NCBI RefSeq assembly: GCF_000308435.1 | Contig: NZ_BAFR01000204.1 | Coordinates: forward strand, 1 to 64,000 | Direction of reading: 5' to 3' | DNA: 64,000 nt | From: Nocardia araoensis NBRC 100135 | GTDB taxonomy: Bacteria; Actinomycetota; Actinomycetes; Mycobacteriales; Mycobacteriaceae | Shown: in pieces, positions 59,211-64,000 of the stretch | Position numbering within the stretch: position 1 is the stretch's first letter | Layout of the letters: the number at the start of each line of letters is the position of its first letter | Made by a program: the position numbers and the translations under genes | Notes under the pieces: generated by a model | What the model was told of the DNA's origin: nothing | The model's database searches: none | The model's input: only the letters and a program-made list of their open reading frames with translations

Positions 59211-59948
59211 ATGAGCACTCGCACCGCCGTCGTCACCGGAGCCAGCTCGGGAATCGGGGAGGCCACCGCCCGTGAGCTGGCGAAGCAGGGCTATCACGTC
59301 TACGTCGGCGCGCGCAGGGTCGATCGCCTGCGCCGCCTCGCCGACGAGATCGGCGGCACCGCGGTGGCACTCGACGTCACCTCGGACGAGTCGGTGCGGG
59401 CGTTCGCCGAAGCGGTCGAGCGCGTCGACGTGCTGGTCAACAACGCGGGCGGCGCCAAGGGCCTGGCCCCGGTGGCCGAGGCCGACCTGGACGACTGGCG
59501 CTGGATGTGGGAGACCAACGTGCTCGGCACCCTGCGCGTCACCAAGTCGCTGCTGCCGAAGCTGATCGCCTCCGGCGACGGGTTGATCGTCACCGTCACG
59601 TCGGTGGCCGCGTTCACCGCCTACGACAACGGCGCCGGTTACACCTCCGCCAAGCACGCCCAGGCCGTGCTGCACCGCACGCTGCGCGGAGAACTGCTCG
59701 GGCAGCCGGTGCGCCTCACCGAGATCGCGCCTGGCGCGGTGGAGACCGAGTTCTCACTGGTGCGTTTCGGTGGCGACGCCGAGCGCGCGGCCAAGGTGTA
59801 CGAGGGCATCGATCCGCTGGTCGCCCAGGACATCGCGGAGGTCATCGGGTTCGTCGCGTCGCGACCGGCGCACGTCAACCTGGATCAGATCATCATCAAG
59901 CCGCGCGACCAGGCGGATGCGGGCCGATTCGCCCGCCGCACCTCATAG
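59211..59948 (+). CDS. Short-chain dehydrogenase/reductase (Rv0484c-like)
   Basis: 245-aa SDR enzyme: cofactor motif VTGASSGIGEATARELAK, DVLVNNAGGAKGL, and catalytic YTSAKHA with a serine in TVTSVAAFT. The ARRVDRL after strand two suggests NADP(H). ATG at 59211 with TAGGAT eight bases upstream (leaderless). The homologue lies next to mshA in M. tuberculosis too. Confidence 0.9.
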   Translation: MSTRTAVVTGASSGIGEATARELAKQGYHVYVGARRVDRLRRLADEIGGTAVALDVTSDESVRAFAEAVERVDVLVNNAGGAKGLAPVAEADLDDWRWMWETNVLGTLRVTKSLLPKLIASGDGLIVTVTSVAAFTAYDNGAGYTSAKHAQAVLHRTLRGELLGQPVRLTEIAPGAVETEFSLVRFGGDAERAAKVYEGIDPLVAQDIAEVIGFVASRPAHVNLDQIIIKPRDQADAGRFARRTS

Positions 59949-60076
59949 CTGGAGTGGATCACTCGGCCGGCGGTGTCGGTCCGGCCGCGAATTGCTGGGA
60001 CTTCGCTCTTCACCCGTAGCCGTTAGCATCCGAGAAGCCGCAAGCGTAAAGACATCGGATGGGAGTGATTCGGCTC

Positions 60077-60550
60077 ATGCTCAAGGGCTTCAAAGAGTTC
60101 CTGATGCGCGGGAACGTCATCGACCTCGCGGTCGCCGTCGTCATGGGCACCGCGTTCACCTCTGTGGTGACCTCGGTGACGAAAGGTGTGGTCAATCCGC
60201 TGCTCGCGGTGTTCGGCAGCACCAACCAGCTGGGCCTCGGCGTGCAGCTGATTCCCTCGAAGCCCGCCACCTTCATCGCCGTCGGCCCGATCATCACGGC
60301 CGCCATCGATTTCTTCATGGTCGCGGCGGTGCTGTACTTCGTGCTGATCCTGCCCATGAAGACGATCAAGAACCGCTTCGGCACGCCCAAGGCGGCCGAG
60401 CCGACCCAGATCGAGCTGCTGACCGAGATCCGCGACCTGCTCGCCGAGCGGCACGAAGCGGTTCGCGCCCAACGCGACGCCGACCGCAAGGTCGAAGCGG
60501 AACACGCCGACGACGACGCGACCGAAGAGCAGAGCGTGAAGGTGCGCTAG
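60077..60550 (+). CDS. mscL: Large-conductance mechanosensitive channel
   Basis: 157-aa pentameric channel that opens under hypo-osmotic shock. The N-terminal amphipathic helix and first membrane helix read MLKGFKEFLMRGNVIDLAVAVVMGTAFTSVV; the second is FFMVAAVLYFVLILPMKT, and the end is a charged helical bundle. The ATG at 60077 gives the normal N-terminus; an upstream in-frame start adds six residues. It is inserted here between the SDR and L,D-transpeptidase genes, unlike M. tuberculosis. Confidence 0.95.
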   Translation: MLKGFKEFLMRGNVIDLAVAVVMGTAFTSVVTSVTKGVVNPLLAVFGSTNQLGLGVQLIPSKPATFIAVGPIITAAIDFFMVAAVLYFVLILPMKTIKNRFGTPKAAEPTQIELLTEIRDLLAERHEAVRAQRDADRKVEAEHADDDATEEQSVKVR

Positions 60551-60556
60551 CACCGG

Positions 60557-61795
60557 TCAGCGCGCGCCGGCGGGCCGCGGGGGCAGGGGTGTGGCGGAGA
60601 CCACGGCCGACGGCGCACCCTGCAACGCCGACATGGTCTTCCAAGTGTCCCAGTCGATGGTCCAGTCGTAGAGGTCGCCGTCGGCGGCCGAGAGCGGGAT
60701 CGAGGTCCCGGTCACCTCGACCGGATCGCCGTACAAGGACGTGGGGAAATACGCCTGGGCATCACCGGGCGACAGATTGATGCAGCCGTTCGTGACGTTC
60801 GCCGAGCCCTGGGCCGACAGCGATTCCGGGTTGGCGTGGATGAATTCGCCGTTGTTGGAGATGCGTACCGCCCAGCGTTCGCGAACGTTGGTGTAGTACG
60901 GCGGGTTCGACATCATGAAGTCTTCGTACTTCTCGGTGACGACGTGGATGCCCGAACGGGTCACGTTGCGCGCCTCGTTGCCCTCGCCGTAGCTGACGGC
61001 GAAATCGAAGATCGTCTGCCCGTCGCGGACCACCTGCATGCGGTGACTCGGGGCGCTCGCCTTGACGATCTGGCTGCGGCCGATACGGAAATCCGTGGTG
61101 AGATCGGAATCGCCGTAGTTGCCGCCGCCCAGGTCGAGGCCGTAGAGCCGGGCCGAGACGTGCACGCTGGTCCCGGGTGTCCAGTAGTTCTTCGGCCGCC
61201 AGTGCAGGCGGGAACCGCCGTCGTCGGGGAACCACGCCCACGCGCCATCGGTGGGCGGGTCGGTGGTGATCGTGAGCGCCTTCTCCACCGCGGCCTTGTT
61301 CGTGACGGAGGTCTTGAACTGCAGGATGATCGGCGCCGCGATACCGACTTCCTGGTTGTCGCCGATGTTCAGCGTCGCGGGGACGGTGCTCTTGGGCGTG
61401 ATGGTGTGGAACGAGCCGTCGATCGGGATCGGCTTGCCGTCGGTGCCGACGGCGGTACCCGACCAGGTATAGGTGGCGTCGTAACCGAGCGGCTCGGTGA
61501 TGGTGTAGGAGCGTCGGTCCGGCGCGAGTTCGCCGCGCACCTGCTTGCCCGCGGCGTTGGTCAGCGCGACCTGATCGAGCGTGCCGTCGCTGATCGTCAC
61601 CGACACCGGCGCGGTCGGATTGACGTTCGTCGCGTCGTCGGCGGGGGTCAACGTCGCTTTGGCGATCGGACCGGCAGCGGGACGCGGCTTGCCGGAGCCG
61701 CGGTCTATCGTGCAACCGGCCACCAGGGCGACGACCACCAGCAGGACGGCCGACACCACGGCAACCGATCGGTGGATCATCGGGCGGTGGTTCAC
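60557..61795 (-). CDS. L,D-transpeptidase lipoprotein (LprQ/LdtMt5-like)
   Basis: 412-aa peptidoglycan L,D-transpeptidase. Lipobox VAGC (C28), then two Ig-like domains (about residues 45-140 and 145-245) and a YkuD catalytic domain with H320 (GEFIHANPES) and C338 in VTNGCINLS. The usual histidine of the SHGC motif is asparagine here, a difference I associate with the Rv0483 type. A Trp-rich tail follows. It would form 3-3 crosslinks. It is convergent with mscL. Confidence 0.88.
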   Translation of the reverse strand: MNHRPMIHRSVAVVSAVLLVVVALVAGCTIDRGSGKPRPAAGPIAKATLTPADDATNVNPTAPVSVTISDGTLDQVALTNAAGKQVRGELAPDRRSYTITEPLGYDATYTWSGTAVGTDGKPIPIDGSFHTITPKSTVPATLNIGDNQEVGIAAPIILQFKTSVTNKAAVEKALTITTDPPTDGAWAWFPDDGGSRLHWRPKNYWTPGTSVHVSARLYGLDLGGGNYGDSDLTTDFRIGRSQIVKASAPSHRMQVVRDGQTIFDFAVSYGEGNEARNVTRSGIHVVTEKYEDFMMSNPPYYTNVRERWAVRISNNGEFIHANPESLSAQGSANVTNGCINLSPGDAQAYFPTSLYGDPVEVTGTSIPLSAADGDLYDWTIDWDTWKTMSALQGAPSAVVSATPLPPRPAGAR

Positions 61796-61863
61796 TTCGT
61801 CGAATCTACGCGCGGCACACGCGGCGACCCGTCGACCCAGCGTGTGGTGTCTGCCTCAACGGA

Positions 61864-62958
61864 TCAGAGCGTGACGCCCACGGTGACCGGTTCGGGTTCC
61901 AGCCGGATCCCGAAGCGCTCGGCCACGCCGTCGCGGACCGTCCTGGCCAGCGCCACCACATCTGCCGCACTGGCGCCGCCGCGATTGGTCAGCGCCAGTG
62001 TGTGTTTCGTCGACAGCCTTGCGGGCGCCCCGTCACCGGGGAAGCCCTTGGCGAAACCCGCCCGCTCGATGAGCCAGCCCGCGGAGAACTTGACCCCGTC
62101 CTGCGCCGGGTAGGTCGGCACCGCGACGTCGCCCACGTGAGCCGCGATCGCGGCGCGCACCTGGGCCACTCGCTCCGGCGCGACCACCGGATTGGTGAAA
62201 AAGGAACCAGCACTCCAGGTGTCGTGGTCGGCGGGATCGAGCACCATGCCCTTGCCCGCACGCAACCGCAGCACCGCCTCCCGCACCTGCGCCGCGGGGC
62301 GGGACTCGCCGTCCGAAGCGCCCAGCACCGAGGCCAGCTCGCCGTAACGCAGCGGCACGCTGGAACCGTCGGCGCGCAGCGCGAACTCGACCGCCAGCAC
62401 GACGGCGTCGTCGCGGTGCTTGAGCACGCTGGTGCGGTAACCGAAGCCGAGTTCGCCCGGTTGCACCCAACGGATCTCGCCGCTGCCGCGATCCAGCAGG
62501 CGTACTCGGCGCAGCAGGTTCGCCACTTCCGCGCCGTAGGCGCCGACGTTCTGCACGGGCGTCGCCCCCGCCGAGCCGGGAATGCCGGACAGGCACTCCA
62601 ATCCCCCGAAGCCCGCCTCGACCGTCGCGCGCACGACGGCGTCCCAGTTCGCGCCCGCCTCGGCGAGCACACCACCGTCGCCGATGTCGACGCCGGTGGT
62701 GGCGACCCGGACCACGACACCGTCGAAGCCGTCGTCGCCGATGAGCAGATTGGAGCCGCCCGCGAGCAACAGCACCGGGACGCCCGCCGCGTCCAGCGCG
62801 CGCACCGTGGCGACCAAGGCGTCGGTCGTCGCGCATTCGGCGACCAGGGCGGGCCCGCCGACCCGCAGCGTGGTCAGCTCCGCCAGCCGCACATCGGCGC
62901 GCAGCCGCGCACCGGTACCGGCGAGGAGGTCCGACGGCGCCACTCGTGAAGTTCGCAC
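61864..62958 (-). CDS. murB: UDP-N-acetylenolpyruvoylglucosamine reductase
   Basis: 364-aa FAD enzyme of peptidoglycan synthesis that reduces enolpyruvyl-UDP-GlcNAc to UDP-MurNAc. Motifs: LLLAGGSNLLIGDDGFDG (FAD), IPGSAGATPVQNVGAYG, catalytic serine in SAGSFFTNP, and the last-residue glutamate in LEPEP. The GTG at 62958 follows TACCGT by eight bases (leaderless), so I prefer it to the ATG at 63003, which overlaps a plus-strand promoter. Homologue Rv0482. Confidence 0.93.
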   Translation of the reverse strand: MRTSRVAPSDLLAGTGARLRADVRLAELTTLRVGGPALVAECATTDALVATVRALDAAGVPVLLLAGGSNLLIGDDGFDGVVVRVATTGVDIGDGGVLAEAGANWDAVVRATVEAGFGGLECLSGIPGSAGATPVQNVGAYGAEVANLLRRVRLLDRGSGEIRWVQPGELGFGYRTSVLKHRDDAVVLAVEFALRADGSSVPLRYGELASVLGASDGESRPAAQVREAVLRLRAGKGMVLDPADHDTWSAGSFFTNPVVAPERVAQVRAAIAAHVGDVAVPTYPAQDGVKFSAGWLIERAGFAKGFPGDGAPARLSTKHTLALTNRGGASAADVVALARTVRDGVAERFGIRLEPEPVTVGVTL

Positions 62959-62966
62959 GGTGGTAA

Positions 62967-63044
62967 ACGGTAGCGTGCGCACCGATGGCGGATCGGACAG
63001 CATGAATCGTGGGACTCGAGCGCTACACGGTAGCGTGTGGACCC
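62967..63044. promoter_or_regulatory. Divergent murB / DUF2505 leaderless promoters with a duplicated module
   Basis: On the minus strand TACCGT (62972-62967) is eight bases before the murB GTG. On the plus strand TAGCGT (63031-63036) is eight bases before the DUF2505 ATG at 63045. A second copy of that plus-strand promoter module (TAGCGT 62971-62976, ATG 62985) lies upstream and would give only a six-codon frame (MADRTA). The module also resembles the one before the second DUF2505 gene (TAACGT 63637-63642, ATG 63651). Confidence 0.6.
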
Positions 63045-63530
63045 ATGGCTACACCGCTGGCGTACACGGCCCGCTATACCCATCCGACCGCCGCGGTACG
63101 CGCGGCCTTCGCGAACGACCAGTACTGGAAGGATCGCATCGCGGAGGTCGGCGGCCCGAACGCCCGGCTGGAGTCGGTCACCGTCAGCGGTGACGATGTG
63201 CGCGTCGAGATGGTGCAGGCCATCGCCGCCGAACGGCTCCCCGCCGCGATCACCGCGGTGCGGCCCGGCGATCTGATCATCCCGCGCGTCGAACACTGGA
63301 CCGGGGACCAGGCCACCTTCGAAGCCCGCGTCGAGGGCGCGCCCGCCGAGGTCCGCGGCGCCATCGCCCTGGCCGCCGACGGCTCCGGCGCCGTGATCAC
63401 GGTCGACGGCACCATCGAGGTGAAGATTCCGCTGTTCGGCAGCAAGATCGAAAAGGCGATCGCGGAGCACCTCACCGAGCTGCTGAAGAACGAGGCGGAG
63501 TTCACCGATAAGTGGCTCGCGGCACACTGA
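63045..63530 (+). CDS. DUF2505 domain protein (Rv0481c-like)
   Basis: 161-aa SRPBCC-like protein of DUF2505: YTARYTHPTAAVRAAFANDQYWKDRIAEVGG at the N-terminus, then VRVEMVQAIAAERLPAAITAVRPGD and GTIEVKIPLFGSKIEKAIAEHLTELLKNEAEFTDKWL. It probably binds a lipid or small ligand, unproven. A tandem paralogue follows. ATG at 63045 (leaderless). Confidence 0.88.
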   Translation: MATPLAYTARYTHPTAAVRAAFANDQYWKDRIAEVGGPNARLESVTVSGDDVRVEMVQAIAAERLPAAITAVRPGDLIIPRVEHWTGDQATFEARVEGAPAEVRGAIALAADGSGAVITVDGTIEVKIPLFGSKIEKAIAEHLTELLKNEAEFTDKWLAAH

Positions 63531-63650
63531 CCGGCCTCGCGAGCACGTAACTGTTCGAGATCACATCGTGCGGTCCCGGCCTTCGTGTCGGTTCCACACT
63601 CCACCCGCCCGCCGAGGTCGGCGCCACCGTCCCCGGTAACGTGTGAGCCC

Positions 63651-64000
63651 ATGGCACGCCGATTGGACTACTCCGCCCGCTATCCGCTGCATACCACAAA
63701 AGAGCTGTACGCGGCGCTGTCGAACCGCGATTACTGGGATGCGCGGATGGGAGAGATGCGGAAGTACACCCCCGGCAACGAGGTGGTCAGGCTGGAGGCG
63801 ACCGACGACGGGATCACCGTCGAACTGCACCACGTCCTGCCCCGCGACATGCTGCCGGAGATCGCCCAGACGGTGATGCGCAAGGACATGGTGATCACCC
63901 GCAAGGAGTTCTACAGCCCGTACGACGCGGAAGAGACCACCGGTAAGTACTCGGCGTCCATCCCCGCCGGTCCCGGCAGCCTCGGCGGCACCATCCGCCT
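63651..64000 (+). CDS. DUF2505 domain protein, second copy (cut by the window end)
   Basis: Partial gene: 116 codons are visible from ATG 63651 to the window end, without a stop. It reads MARRLDYSARYPLHTTKELYAALSNRDYWDARMGEM, and later VVRLEATDDGITVELHHVLP, matching the paralogue upstream. TAACGT lies eight bases before the ATG (leaderless). A full length near 160 aa is expected. Confidence 0.85.
   Translation, partial: MARRLDYSARYPLHTTKELYAALSNRDYWDARMGEMRKYTPGNEVVRLEATDDGITVELHHVLPRDMLPEIAQTVMRKDMVITRKEFYSPYDAEETTGKYSASIPAGPGSLGGTIR

Overview
The window is 64 kb of GC-rich actinobacterial chromosome from the order Mycobacteriales, most likely a Nocardia. Most of the gene order matches the Mycobacterium tuberculosis interval from about Rv0481c to Rv0534c: murB, lprQ, mshA, gpmA, senX3-regX3, ppx1, proC, the bS22-like gene, hemA/hemC/hemD/hemB, hemL, the ccs genes and menA. 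It also has a rex-hemA-hemC-hemD order that mycobacteria lack and Streptomyces shares. I saw no rRNA, tRNA, CRISPR array or insertion sequence. Calls rest on reading the translations and motifs; no database search was possible.

Layout. 1-11.3 kb: DrrB-type permease, frameshifted SARP/AfsR-like regulator, SRPBCC protein, a 69-bp tandem repeat, menA, holin-like protein, an HTH/Clp-N pair with two matching operators, a Cds1-type PLP enzyme, bldC and small envelope proteins. 11.3-19.1 kb: an accessory island with lower GC and many unknown genes. It begins beside a truncated GNAT remnant and carries two XRE/helical-repeat regulators, a translationally coupled set with a 17-codon cistron, a secreted nuclease-like protein with a probable immunity gene, a three-gene unknown operon, and a vapBC pair whose vapC has a premature stop.

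19.1-25.8 kb: the minus-strand operon hemL - phosphatase - tlpA - 84 aa - ccdA - resB - ccsB for haem synthesis and cytochrome c maturation. 26-29.6 kb: small secreted and membrane proteins, then hemB. 29.8-31.9 kb: three plus-strand genes that separate hemB from hemD; the last is an orphan with a good LexA (SOS) box. 32.2-37.4 kb: rex-hemA-hemC-cobA/hemD with a Rex operator upstream. 37.5-47.5 kb: glutaredoxin, HAD phosphatase, acyltransferase, epimerase, bS22-like protein, HTH protein, proC, thioesterase, isomerase, membrane protein and ppx1. 47.5-64 kb: Rv0495c homologue, senX3-regX3, HxlR/reductase divergent pair, CocE/NonD hydrolase, gpmA, ROK kinase, YbjN, mshA, hydrolase, SDR, mscL, L,D-transpeptidase, murB and two DUF2505 genes, the last cut by the window end.

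How the parts work together. The conserved regions couple haem supply (glutamyl-tRNA to uroporphyrinogen III) to redox sensing by Rex and to cytochrome c assembly. Many genes show a -10 hexamer (TANNNT) six to nine bases before the start codon, which predicts leaderless mRNAs. Short ATGA/GTGA overlaps link most operon genes. The most promising undescribed material is the toxin/immunity-like pair, the 17-codon coupled cistron beside the two XRE regulators, the SOS-box orphan gene, and the HTH/Clp-N operator pair.
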